Below, piece by piece: positions 49,596 to 57,768 of a DNA stretch of 64,000 bases (position 1 is its first letter; each line of letters starts with the position of its first letter). A model generated the notes under the pieces. It did not search any database and had not been told where the DNA came from. It saw only the letters and a program-made list of their open reading frames with translations. The stretch spans positions 124,001 through 188,000 of the forward strand of contig QKEL01000012.1 of the NCBI GenBank assembly GCA_003252395.1, in the 5' to 3' direction. The position numbers and the translations under genes are program-made. This stretch comes from Spirochaetales bacterium (GTDB lineage: Bacteria > Spirochaetota > Spirochaetia > Treponematales > Treponemataceae).

Positions 49596-51262
49596 ATAAA
49601 CGCCGCGCCGCGGCGGTTTTCGCTACTATTTCCGCCCTACTCGCCGTAACGGCGGCGGCGGCCCTCATGCTTTCCGCCAAGGCGCCGCCGGAGGGCCTTC
49701 CCCGCTTTGACGACCCCCTTCCCGACGAAGCCCTGGCGGACGCGTTGGTTGCCGCCATGACCGACTCGGAACTGCTGGCTCAAACCCTCATGTTCGGCTG
49801 GGCCGGAACCGATCCCAGCCCCCTCGTTACCGATTGGGTGGCCGAGCGGGGGCTGGGCAGCATCAAAATCTTCGGCTGGAACACCGACGACACGCGAAAG
49901 GTCGCCGAATCGGTAACGGCGCTCCAAAGAAAGGCCGCCGAGGGCAGGTTCGGCATTCCCCTCTTCGTGGCCACCGACCAGGAAGGCGGCTGGATCAGGC
50001 ATATCAAGGGCCGAACCACCGAAACCCCGGGAAATCTCGCCATCGGCGCGTCCGGGCTTCCCGCAGACGCCTGGAATACGGGCTATTATATCTCGCGGGA
50101 GCTGGGAGCCCTCGGCATCAATTTGAATTTCGCCCCCGCGGTAGACCTCTATACGGACCACGAATCCACCGTGATCGGCCCGCGCTCCTTCGGCGAGGAC
50201 CCCGACGCGGCCGGCATTCTCGGCGCCGCCTTCGTCGCGGGCAGCCGGGCGGCCGGGGTCCTCACCACCGCCAAGCACTTTCCCGGCCACGGCGACACCG
50301 GCATGGACAGTCACGGCAAGCTCCCCGTCATCCCCATCGACGGAAAGACGTTCAGAAGCCGCGAGCTCGTCCCCTTCCGCTACCTGATAGACGCGGGGGT
50401 CGAGGCCGTCATGAGCGGCCACCTCAATTTCCCGCGAATCACCGGAAACGACGAACCGGCGACCTTCTCGAGACTGCTTTTAAACGACGTCTTGCGGGAC
50501 GAAATGGGCTTCACGGGGCTTATCGTAACCGACGATATCATGATGAACGGGGCCACGGAATACGCGGGAAGCGTTTCCCGGGCCGTTCAGCTCGCGCTGG
50601 AGGCGGGCAACGATATTATCGAATCCTCCACCACCCCGTCCTTCGGCGACGCGTTCTGGGCCAAGAACCTTGACCGCATGTCGCGCGTTCCGGCTTTCAG
50701 GGACCGGGTTAAGGACGCGGCCCGGCGGGTCATTCTCGCGAAGCTCTCATATTTCAAGGATGACGACGCGGTCCCCGTGTATCCGGACCTCGCGAAGCTT
50801 GAAGAGCGGGTGCCCGATCCCGAGGGGAAGGAGTTTTTCCTGTCGCAGGCGGTTCGCTCGGTCACGCTCGTGCGGAACGCGGGGCTCCCCCTCGGCGAGC
50901 CGGGCCGGGTGCTACTCGCCTCTGCCTTTCCCTCCTTTTTAGAGGCGGGTACGGCGCGTTTCCCGAACGCAGAGACGGCCGGGGTAAACTGGAACCTGCC
51001 AAAACGGGCCAGGGCCTTCGATACGGTCATTGTCTGTCTTTCTTCCCGGGAACAACTGCCCGTACTGAACGCCCTGCGGGGCGAAAAGTGCCGGGTTATC
51101 GTGGTATCGGCCCTGTCGCCGGTCCTGCTCGAAAACGCGCCCTGGGTCAGCACGGCCCTGGCGGTGTACAGCTACGCTCCCCTCTCGTTCACCGCGGCAT
51201 TCGGGGCCTTGGCCGGCGATTTCACGCCCGAAGGAATTATGCCGCTCAAGGGCATTAATTGA
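49592..51262 (+). CDS. Glycoside hydrolase family 3, beta-N-acetylhexosaminidase-like
   Basis: 556 residues from GTG 49592, overlapping the trxB stop. An N-terminal hydrophobic segment (AAAVFATISALLAVTAAAALML) acts as signal or anchor, so it works in the periplasm. The GH3 barrel shows ATDQEGGWIRHIKG, GPRSFGEDPDAAG and the NagZ-type loop KHFPGHGDTGMDSHGKLPVI, whose His/Asp pair marks N-acetylhexosaminidases. A C-terminal alpha/beta domain makes it longer than cytoplasmic NagZ. Peptidoglycan or chitin fragments are plausible substrates. Confidence 0.92.
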   Translation: MNKRRAAAVFATISALLAVTAAAALMLSAKAPPEGLPRFDDPLPDEALADALVAAMTDSELLAQTLMFGWAGTDPSPLVTDWVAERGLGSIKIFGWNTDDTRKVAESVTALQRKAAEGRFGIPLFVATDQEGGWIRHIKGRTTETPGNLAIGASGLPADAWNTGYYISRELGALGINLNFAPAVDLYTDHESTVIGPRSFGEDPDAAGILGAAFVAGSRAAGVLTTAKHFPGHGDTGMDSHGKLPVIPIDGKTFRSRELVPFRYLIDAGVEAVMSGHLNFPRITGNDEPATFSRLLLNDVLRDEMGFTGLIVTDDIMMNGATEYAGSVSRAVQLALEAGNDIIESSTTPSFGDAFWAKNLDRMSRVPAFRDRVKDAARRVILAKLSYFKDDDAVPVYPDLAKLEERVPDPEGKEFFLSQAVRSVTLVRNAGLPLGEPGRVLLASAFPSFLEAGTARFPNAETAGVNWNLPKRARAFDTVIVCLSSREQLPVLNALRGEKCRVIVVSALSPVLLENAPWVSTALAVYSYAPLSFTAAFGALAGDFTPEGIMPLKGIN

Positions 51263-52098
51263 CCCGATTACGGCCCGCTACCCCGTCAGAGCTTGACTCG
51301 TGCCTCGCATTCCTCGCGCCCCGGGAGTTCCGCTGCGTCGGCCTTTCCAGCCGTCTTAATCGCCCAGGGGAAGGAACGCTGTGGGTTCTCGGGAATCCGG
51401 AGCACGGATACGGGGACATCGCGGCGCTTTTCTTAAAAACGCCCGGGGGCATGCTCTTTCACTGCGTTCGCGAAGGCTTCGACCTGGCTCAGGCGAAAAG
51501 CCAGATCGTACGGAACCTCTTCGCCGATTTCCCCTCCACCGTCATCGGGAGCCTCGACGCGACCTGTATGTTAGAGACCATGGCCGACGTGAAACCGCGC
51601 TACGTCGTGGATTACGACCTTCTTACCCTGAAAAGCGAACCGAAGGGCGGCAACGCGAGGCGGGAAGAGCCGGGGTTGTCGGTTTCCCGCGCGGGGCCCG
51701 AAAGACTGGAAGCGCTCTTGCCCCTGCAGGAGGGCTACGAACGGGAGGAAGTGCTCCTCCCCGGCGAACCGTTCCGGATTGACCGCTGTCGCGCCATGCT
51801 GAAGGCCACCCTCTCCTCCCAGCGGGTATATGCCGCCTGGATCGGCAGCCTTCCCGTGGCCAAGGCGGGGACCAATGCCCAAGGGATAGCCTGGGACCAA
51901 ATCGGCGGGGTATATACGGCGAAAGATTATCGCGGAAAAGGATATGCGCGATCTGTTTTTAGGGAATTATGCCTTGATCGGATCGGGAAAAGAAAAAACA
52001 TCGCCCTTTTCGTGAAAAAAAACAATTTTTCGGCGAAAAACCTGTATTTTTCCGAGGGATTCACCTTTCAGGAAGGATTCCGGATAATATATTGGTAA
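51259..52098 (+). CDS. GNAT-type acetyltransferase
   Basis: 279 residues. The start is TTG 51259, overlapping the GH3 stop (TTGA). The C-terminal 120 residues form a GNAT domain with the acetyl-CoA loop YTAKDYRGKGYARSVFRELC and the terminal strand KNNFSAKNLYFSEGFTFQEG. The N-terminal half is an unassigned alpha/beta domain. The substrate is unknown. The 3' end (from about 51940) is visibly more A/T-rich than the surroundings, as is the following receiver gene. Confidence 0.87.
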   Translation: MTRLRPATPSELDSCLAFLAPREFRCVGLSSRLNRPGEGTLWVLGNPEHGYGDIAALFLKTPGGMLFHCVREGFDLAQAKSQIVRNLFADFPSTVIGSLDATCMLETMADVKPRYVVDYDLLTLKSEPKGGNARREEPGLSVSRAGPERLEALLPLQEGYEREEVLLPGEPFRIDRCRAMLKATLSSQRVYAAWIGSLPVAKAGTNAQGIAWDQIGGVYTAKDYRGKGYARSVFRELCLDRIGKRKNIALFVKKNNFSAKNLYFSEGFTFQEGFRIIYW

Positions 52099-52107
52099 TT
52101 TTTCTCA

Positions 52108-52135
52108 TTGACGTTTTGAAATTTTGGGATATATT
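52108..52135 (+). promoter_or_regulatory. Promoter of the receiver gene
   Basis: TTGACG (52108-52113), 16 nt, TATATT (52130-52135), in a markedly A/T-rich stretch; the leader would be about 20 nt with AGGTGG about 12 nt before the ATG. Confidence 0.5.
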
Positions 52136-52160
52136 ATTTGTTCAGGTGGGTTACTAACGT

Positions 52161-52538
52161 ATGTCTCCAGTACTTGTTGTTGAGGACAACGAGATAAATG
52201 CGGAAATTCTAACGGGCCTTCTCGAATCGTTTGGCATTCCAAACGAACTCGCGACTGACGGGGTTGAATCCGTGGATCTTTGCGGCTCAAAGCCGAAAGA
52301 TTATTATTCCCTGATCCTCATGGATATTCACATGCCCCGAATGGACGGCTACGAGGCTGCCCGAAAAATCAAGACAGAACTTGAGGTAACCGCCCCCGTC
52401 ATCGCCCAAACGGCGACCCACACCACCGATGAATCGATTCGCGAGCATCAGCCCTATATCTCGGATTATCTGTATAAACCCTTCAAGCCAGCCCAACTAT
52501 TCACCCTCTTGAAGAAATACCTCGAGGTGAATTTCTAA
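52161..52538 (+). CDS. Single-domain response-regulator receiver
   Basis: 125 residues, CheY-like fold. Acidic pair in VVEDNEIN, phospho-acceptor Asp in LILMDIHMPRMDGYEAA, the conserved Thr in AQTATHTT and Lys in YLYKPFKPAQ. No output domain, so it acts by protein contact, for instance in chemotaxis or a phosphorelay. No histidine kinase is adjacent. The sequence resembles receiver domains of hybrid kinases more than CheY itself. Confidence 0.93.
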   Translation: MSPVLVVEDNEINAEILTGLLESFGIPNELATDGVESVDLCGSKPKDYYSLILMDIHMPRMDGYEAARKIKTELEVTAPVIAQTATHTTDESIREHQPYISDYLYKPFKPAQLFTLLKKYLEVNF

Positions 52539-52556
52539 GCGATCGACGAAAGAAGG

Positions 52557-53360
52557 CTATTTCCCCAATTCCCGAGAACGTTCCCAGGCGGCCATGGCGC
52601 CCTCGATCACGGCATGTCGGAAACCCTTCTCTTCCAGCTTGGTCACCGCCGCTATCGTCGTTCCGGCCGGGGAGCATACCGAATCCTTGAGCGCGCCGGG
52701 GTGCTGACCGGTCTGGAGAACCATTTCCGCCGCGCCCTTCAGGGTTTGGGCGGCGTACCGGATCGCCTGGGCGCGGGGCATGCCCATGCGAACCCCGGCG
52801 TCGGCCAGGGCCTCGGTAAAAAGGTAGGCATAGGCGGGACCGGAGCCGGAAACGGCGGTAACGGCGTCCATCAGGGATTCGCCGGTCAGTTCCGTCAGGC
52901 CCGCGGCGGAAAGCAGGCGCTGAAGCTCACGGGTTTCCTCCTCGGTAACGGAGGCGTCGGGAGCGATGGCGATCATGCCGGAACCGACCGCGGCGGGCGT
53001 ATTCGGCATGATCCTGACGACCTTGGCGTGCCCCCCGAGGAAGGCGCGGATTGCCTCGATTTTAACCCCCGCGGCCATGGAAACCACCACGGTGGCGGAA
53101 TCGAGCGCGGGGGCGAATTCCTCAAGCGCGGCCTTTAGGTATTGGGGCTTCACGGCGATAAAAAGGTAGCGGACCGACGAGGCGATTTCGCGGTTGGTTT
53201 GGGCCGGTACGCAGCCGGACGATCGGCAGAATTCGCGTGTCCGGTCCGGGTCCGCGTCGCGAACGAGCACCTGAGCGCCCCCCGCGACCTTGGCCACCGC
53301 GTTCATGAGCGCCGAGCCCATCACTCCCGTTCCGATGCATCCTGCCGTCTTTTTTTCCAT
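52557..53360 (-). CDS. proC: Pyrroline-5-carboxylate reductase
   Basis: 267 residues; last step of proline synthesis. NAD(P)-binding IGTGVMGSALMNAVAKV at the N-terminus, KPQYLKAALEEF in the middle and the C-terminal signature ALADAGVRMGMPRAQAIRYA followed by HPGALKDSVCSPAGTTIAAV. Length is normal. It follows proB by 30 nt, so proA-proB-proC form one operon in which all three proline enzymes are made together. Confidence 0.96.
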   Translation of the reverse strand: MEKKTAGCIGTGVMGSALMNAVAKVAGGAQVLVRDADPDRTREFCRSSGCVPAQTNREIASSVRYLFIAVKPQYLKAALEEFAPALDSATVVVSMAAGVKIEAIRAFLGGHAKVVRIMPNTPAAVGSGMIAIAPDASVTEEETRELQRLLSAAGLTELTGESLMDAVTAVSGSGPAYAYLFTEALADAGVRMGMPRAQAIRYAAQTLKGAAEMVLQTGQHPGALKDSVCSPAGTTIAAVTKLEEKGFRHAVIEGAMAAWERSRELGK

Positions 53361-53390
53361 CTGTCCGTATCCCCTTCTCCAGAAATATGA

Positions 53391-54185
53391 TCAGTCCCGC
53401 GCGAGAAACACGGTTCCCCGGTTCGTCCCGTTCGCGAGGCCCTCGAGGCACCGCCCCTGGGACCCGTTGGCCAAAAGCATGGGTATGCCGTAAGAGGTAA
53501 CCTTCTCGGCGGCCTCAAGCTTGGTGGCGATGCCCCCGGTCCCGAAACTGTTGGTCGCGCCGATCGTGATGCCCGAACGAAGGTCGTTCAGGTCGGAAAC
53601 CTCGCCGATATGCCGGGCGTCGGCGTGCTCTTTCGGATTCTTGTCGTAAACCCCGTCTATATCGCTGAAAAGAATCAAAAGGTCGGCGCTCCACAGGATG
53701 GCAGTGAGGGCAGACAGGTTGTCGTTGTCGCCGATCCTGATTTCCTCGTACGACACCGAATCGTTTTCGTTGATGATCGGGATCACCCCTTCGTCCACGA
53801 GGGTAAAGATGGTGTTGCGCATGTTCAGGGTACGCTGATCGTCGTTGAAATCTTCCCGGGTAAGGAGGAGTTGCCCGATATGCAGGTCGCGGGCCGCGAA
53901 GGCCTCGCGCCAGTTCTGCATGAGCTCCACCTGCCCGATGGCGCACAGGGCTTGGCGGTAGTGAATGTCCTTCTTTCGGGCCCAGCGGTCCAGGGTGGAA
54001 ACCCCCGCGACCTGCGCGCCGGAGGAGACGAGCACGACCTGCTTGCCCGATTTGACGAGATTGGCGCATTGCTCGGCGAATTCGGCCATGAACGCGCGAT
54101 TCATGGTCCCGTCGCCCATGGCGAGGGTATTCGACCCCACCTTGATGACGATCTTGCGCGCTTCCGCGATGACTTTCGGTATCAT
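53391..54185 (-). CDS. proB: Glutamate 5-kinase, without PUA domain
   Basis: 264 residues; first step of proline synthesis. Amino-acid-kinase fold: VIKVGSNTLA, VLVSSGAQVAG, INENDSVSYEEIRIGDNDNLSA, ILFSDIDGVYDKNP and GTGGIATKLEAAE. The C-terminal PUA domain of the E. coli enzyme is absent, a common variant whose main consequence is altered feedback control. Start overlaps the proA stop as ATGA. Confidence 0.96.
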   Translation of the reverse strand: MIPKVIAEARKIVIKVGSNTLAMGDGTMNRAFMAEFAEQCANLVKSGKQVVLVSSGAQVAGVSTLDRWARKKDIHYRQALCAIGQVELMQNWREAFAARDLHIGQLLLTREDFNDDQRTLNMRNTIFTLVDEGVIPIINENDSVSYEEIRIGDNDNLSALTAILWSADLLILFSDIDGVYDKNPKEHADARHIGEVSDLNDLRSGITIGATNSFGTGGIATKLEAAEKVTSYGIPMLLANGSQGRCLEGLANGTNRGTVFLARD

Positions 54186-55486
54186 GGTCTGACCTGGCCT
54201 TCACCTTCTATGAGATATTTAACGGTCGTGAGCGCCGTAACGCCCATGGGACCCCGGGCGTGGAGTTTTTGGGTACTGATACCGACCTCCGCGCCCATGC
54301 CGAACTGACCGCCGTCGGTAAAGCGGATCGAGGCGTTCACGTAAACGCAGGCCGCGTCGACCCGGCTCTGGAAGGCACGGGCATTGGCGCGGCTTTCGGT
54401 AACGATAACCTCGGAGTGCTTCGTATTGTGGGCGTTGATGTAGGCGATCGCCTCGTCCAGGGAATCAACGACCCGCACGGCGAATATATAATCGAGGAAT
54501 TCCATGCCCCAGTCCGATTCGACGGCCGGGATAACGTTTGCCGGGCGGCCGCCTCCCGCGGTAAGAAGGGAGAGGGCGCGTTCGTCGCAGCGCATTTCCA
54601 CGCCTCCCGAACGGCCCGTCTTGGCCTCGTATTTCCTGAAAGACTCCGCTACGCGCGGCAGGACCTCTGCGGCGCGGGAGGAATGTACCAAGAGGCATTC
54701 AAGGGCGTTGCAGGCCCCGGGTTTCTGGATTTTCGCGTTTTCGACTATGGCCACGGCCATGTCCGCGCTGGCCGACTCGTCTACGTATACGTGGCAGGTT
54801 CCCGCGCCGGTCTCTATCACCGGTACCTTGGCGTTCGCCACGACCCGCTGGATCAGCGCTGCGCCGCCCCGGGGGAGCACCACGTCGATCTTGCCCACGG
54901 CGTTCAATATCCAGTCCACGTCGGCGTGGGTATTGTCCCCCTCCGTGGCTGGCTCCGAAAGGGCGACGGCGCTAGATTCCCCGCCGAAAGCCGCAAGTCC
55001 CGCCTTTATGGCCTTAAGGAGGGCCCGGTTCGATTCCAGGGCGGAGGAACTGCCCCGGAGCAAAACCGCGTTCGAGCTTTTATAGGCCAGGGCAAAAACG
55101 TCCACGGTCACGTTGGGGCGGGATTCATAAATGACCGCGATTACGCCGAGCGGCACGCGAACCTGGCGGATCTCAAGGCCGTTGGGCACTTTCCAGCCCG
55201 AAATGACCTCTCCGATGGGATCGGTCTGCTCAATGAGCACGTGAAGGGAATCGATAATCTCATTCAAGCCCGCGTCGGAAAGGGAGAGTCGGGCGAGAAG
55301 GGTTTCCCGCATTCCGCCCGCGCGGGCCTTGGCCACGTCGCGCACGTTGGCCGAAAGTATTTCGGCGCGGTGGGCGTCCAACGCTTCGGCTACGGCGAGA
55401 AGGGCCCTGTTTTTCTCTTCCGCGGTCCGCAACGAAAGGCTCGAAGCGGCAGACCGCAGTTCATCGCATAAGGAGTCGAGATTCAT
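54182..55486 (-). CDS. proA: Gamma-glutamyl phosphate reductase
   Basis: 434 residues; second step of proline synthesis. Aldehyde-dehydrogenase fold with VPLGVIAVIYESRPNVTVD, NAVLLRGSSSALESN, the catalytic cysteine in KIQKPGACNALECLLVH and the C-terminal AVYVNASIRFTDG-type strand (VYVNASIRFTDGGQFGMGAE). AAGGAG precedes the ATG by 7 nt. First gene of the proABC operon; a GCGCCTT-AAA-AAGGCGC hairpin (55528-55544) lies 42 nt upstream. Confidence 0.97.
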   Translation of the reverse strand: MNLDSLCDELRSAASSLSLRTAEEKNRALLAVAEALDAHRAEILSANVRDVAKARAGGMRETLLARLSLSDAGLNEIIDSLHVLIEQTDPIGEVISGWKVPNGLEIRQVRVPLGVIAVIYESRPNVTVDVFALAYKSSNAVLLRGSSSALESNRALLKAIKAGLAAFGGESSAVALSEPATEGDNTHADVDWILNAVGKIDVVLPRGGAALIQRVVANAKVPVIETGAGTCHVYVDESASADMAVAIVENAKIQKPGACNALECLLVHSSRAAEVLPRVAESFRKYEAKTGRSGGVEMRCDERALSLLTAGGGRPANVIPAVESDWGMEFLDYIFAVRVVDSLDEAIAYINAHNTKHSEVIVTESRANARAFQSRVDAACVYVNASIRFTDGGQFGMGAEVGISTQKLHARGPMGVTALTTVKYLIEGEGQVRP

Positions 55487-55527
55487 GGGTCTCTCCTTGA
55501 AGTCGCGTCCCTATCGCGCCCGGTTGG

Positions 55528-55544
55528 GCGCCTTAAAAAGGCGC
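55528..55544. other. Perfect hairpin upstream of proA
   Basis: GCGCCTT-AAA-AAGGCGC, between the 3' end of the 55561 gene and proA. Reads on the minus strand with a short T-run in the loop; could be the terminator of the upstream gene or a leader structure. No proline-rich leader peptide was found. Confidence 0.4.
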
Positions 55545-55560
55545 TATAAGTAGAAAGCCG

Positions 55561-56130
55561 TTAGAAATTGGCCAGAAAGAATATGCCCAGCAAAACCGCG
55601 GCGCGGCATTTTTCCTCGGACCACGCGTCGTGGGCCGGTAAACTGTTTATGTAGTACCAGAAGAAGCCGAAATCAGGATCGATGCGTACCGCGTATTCCA
55701 AAAAGGAAGATTGCTTGGCGAGGGAACCGAACAGCAGATACACCACGTCGTGCAGCACCGGAAGGAATTCGGACAAGGCCCGATGATAATCGTAGGTAAC
55801 GAGGTTATGGCAGAGCGTATCGATTCTCAGCAGCATTTCCTCTTTCATGGTCTCGTCAGCCTTCTCGACCCAGGTTTTCTGGACGAGCAGCTCGAGATTT
55901 CTCTCGAAACTGGCAACAAGCTTCCTCTCCGCCTCATCACGGGATTCATTCTTGTCCGACATGACGGCCTTAAAATCGTCCTGGTCGCTGAAAGCCGCGG
56001 CGATACGCACGGCAAGCGGGGCGAGATCGATATCGTTATGGGCCTCGATAAAGGAGGGTAAGGCCTCGGTTACCGCGGTTTTCACGACATCGGGCATTGA
56101 TATGTCATTCTCGAAGACAGAAGTTTGCAT
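55561..56130 (-). CDS. Unknown cytoplasmic protein
   Basis: 189 residues; family not recognised. All-helical, acidic, without signal peptide or membrane helix until a hydrophobic C-terminus AAVLLGIFFLANF. Recognisable stretches: EALPSFIEAHNDIDLAPLAV, FERNLELLVQKTWVEKADET, YDYHRALSEFLPVLHDVVYL. Divergent from def; its promoter is of the leaderless kind. Helical content and charge pattern suggest a protein-binding role, but this is a guess. Confidence 0.75.
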   Translation of the reverse strand: MQTSVFENDISMPDVVKTAVTEALPSFIEAHNDIDLAPLAVRIAAAFSDQDDFKAVMSDKNESRDEAERKLVASFERNLELLVQKTWVEKADETMKEEMLLRIDTLCHNLVTYDYHRALSEFLPVLHDVVYLLFGSLAKQSSFLEYAVRIDPDFGFFWYYINSLPAHDAWSEEKCRAAVLLGIFFLANF

Positions 56131-56135
56131 ACCTC

Positions 56136-56164
56136 ACTATGGATTTTTTGCCCGCCTTGGTCAA
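56136..56164 (-). promoter_or_regulatory. Leaderless promoter of the 55561 gene
   Basis: TTGACC (56164-56159), 17 nt, CATAGT (56141-56136), 5 nt before ATG 56130. Confidence 0.6.
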
Positions 56165-56248
56165 GAGTATCCCTTACGGAAGGACAGTCAGGCTTAAGGA
56201 TCGGCACTCTCATTGAAGGACGCGCCGGGAGGGGCGAAACGTCAAACC

Positions 56249-56278
56249 TTGACCAGAGGCCGCCTGATTGGGTACTTT
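56249..56278 (+). promoter_or_regulatory. Leaderless promoter of def
   Basis: TTGACC (56249-56254), 18 nt, TACTTT (56273-56278), 6 nt before ATG 56285. It rules out the earlier in-frame start at 56213. Confidence 0.65.
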
Positions 56279-56284
56279 AACGGT

Positions 56285-56779
56285 ATGGAAGTTTTACGAC
56301 TCGGAAACGAGACCTTGCGCGAGAAAGCGGTTCCCGTAGAGGAAATAACCGATGAAATACGGGCCCTGGCGACGGAAATGTTCGATACCATGGAAAAAGC
56401 CGACGGAGTCGGCCTGGCGGCGCCCCAAATCGGAAAAAGCATCCGCATGTTCGTCCTCAAGGCCGATGACGGGGTCAAACGCGTTTTCATCAATCCGCAG
56501 ATTATCGAGACCTCCCAGGAAGTGTGTTCTTACGAAGAGGGCTGCCTAAGCATCCCCAAATACTACGAAGACGTCATACGCCCGGAACGGATTACGGTTC
56601 AGGCCAGGAACGAAAACGGCCGCCGGTTTACCCTGGAAGCCGACGGCTTTCTTGCCCGGGTAATCCAGCATGAATACGATCACCTTGAGGGCGTGCTGTT
56701 CATAGACCGCATAGACCCGGCAAAGAAGGCGAAAATCGAGGAAAAGTTCCTCAAAAAGGCCAAAAAGGACGCTCTGTAA
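56285..56779 (+). CDS. def: Peptide deformylase
   Basis: 164-residue metalloenzyme removing the N-formyl group from new proteins. The three motifs are complete: GVGLAAPQIG, EEGCLSIP and QHEYDHLEG, with Cys and two His as metal ligands. ATG 56285 is preferred over 56213 because the added 24 residues lie upstream of the leaderless promoter and do not resemble the family. First gene of def-fmt-PASTA, two nucleotides from fmt. Confidence 0.97.
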   Translation: MEVLRLGNETLREKAVPVEEITDEIRALATEMFDTMEKADGVGLAAPQIGKSIRMFVLKADDGVKRVFINPQIIETSQEVCSYEEGCLSIPKYYEDVIRPERITVQARNENGRRFTLEADGFLARVIQHEYDHLEGVLFIDRIDPAKKAKIEEKFLKKAKKDAL

Positions 56780-56781
56780 CG

Positions 56782-57768
56782 GTGTTAAACGTCGTTTTCG
56801 CCGGATCGCCCGAATGCGCCGTACCCAGCCTTGAGGCGATCGCGGGCGCGCACCGTATCGTGGCCGTACTCACCAATCCCAGCTCCGCCAAGGGCCGATC
56901 CAGGGAGCTTATGCCCACTCCGGTCGCGGCCGCCGCGGAACGGCTCAAGGCCGAAGGGCTCATCGAGCCGGATGCGCCCGTTTTAACCCCCGAAAAGATA
57001 ACCCAGGAAACCCGGGACGCCATAGCGGCACGCAAGCCCGACGTACTGGCCTGCTTCGCCTACGGCAAGATTTTCGGGCCCAAATCACTCGCGCTCTATC
57101 CCAAGGGCGCGATCAACCTGCATCCCTCGCTCCTGCCCCGCTGGAGGGGAAGCACTCCGGTGCCGGCGAGCATTCTCGCGCGGGACGCGGAAACCGGCAT
57201 TACCGTTCAGCGGATGTCACTCGGCATGGACGAGGGAGATATCCTTATCCAAACCCGGTTTCCCCTGAACGGCACCGAAACCGCGGGAAGCCTCCTGGAG
57301 CGGGCGGCGGTCGAGGGCGCTCCCCTCATGGTGGAAGCGCTCCGCCTCATCGATCGGGGAGAGGCCGTCGCCCGGCCCCAATCGGGAGAGGCGACGTATT
57401 GCGCCGAACTGAAAAAGGAAGACGGGGAAATCGACTGGAACCGGACTGCCCCGGAAATCGATGCCCTCATTCGGGCCTTTACGCCCTGGCCGGGAGCCTA
57501 TACCTCCGCCGGCGACGCGGTATTGATTATTCACGAAGCGGTTCCGGTAGCCGCCTCAGGCGATACGCCCGCGGCGCAACCCGGTACCGTGGTCGGAATA
57601 GACAAACGAACGGGAATTCTGGTACAAACGGGAGAGGGGCTGCTTGCCCTACGAACCCTTCAATGGCGGACCAAAAAGGTCCTCGACTGGAAATCCTTCA
57701 TAAACGGCAGCCGCGATTTCGCGGGAACCCTGCTTGGCTCCATGGCCCAGGACAAAAGGAACGAATAA
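56782..57768 (+). CDS. fmt: Methionyl-tRNA formyltransferase
   Basis: 328 residues from GTG 56782. Formyl-transfer domain with VVFAGSPECAVPSLEAI, the catalytic block AINLHPSLLPRWRGSTPVPA and the Asp in QRMSLGMDEGDIL; a C-terminal tRNA-contacting domain follows (about residues 205-310). It formylates initiator Met-tRNA, the step reversed on proteins by the adjacent deformylase. Stop overlaps the next start as TAATG. Confidence 0.97.
   Translation: MLNVVFAGSPECAVPSLEAIAGAHRIVAVLTNPSSAKGRSRELMPTPVAAAAERLKAEGLIEPDAPVLTPEKITQETRDAIAARKPDVLACFAYGKIFGPKSLALYPKGAINLHPSLLPRWRGSTPVPASILARDAETGITVQRMSLGMDEGDILIQTRFPLNGTETAGSLLERAAVEGAPLMVEALRLIDRGEAVARPQSGEATYCAELKKEDGEIDWNRTAPEIDALIRAFTPWPGAYTSAGDAVLIIHEAVPVAASGDTPAAQPGTVVGIDKRTGILVQTGEGLLALRTLQWRTKKVLDWKSFINGSRDFAGTLLGSMAQDKRNE

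Noticed and set aside
55487-55560. Proline leader peptide upstream of proA, by analogy with tyrS
   Set aside because: No short frame rich in proline codons precedes the hairpin, and the space is too short.
56213-56284. Earlier in-frame start for def
   Set aside because: These 24 codons contain the promoter TTGACC-N18-TACTTT and do not resemble deformylase; ATG 56285 gives a normal N-terminus.
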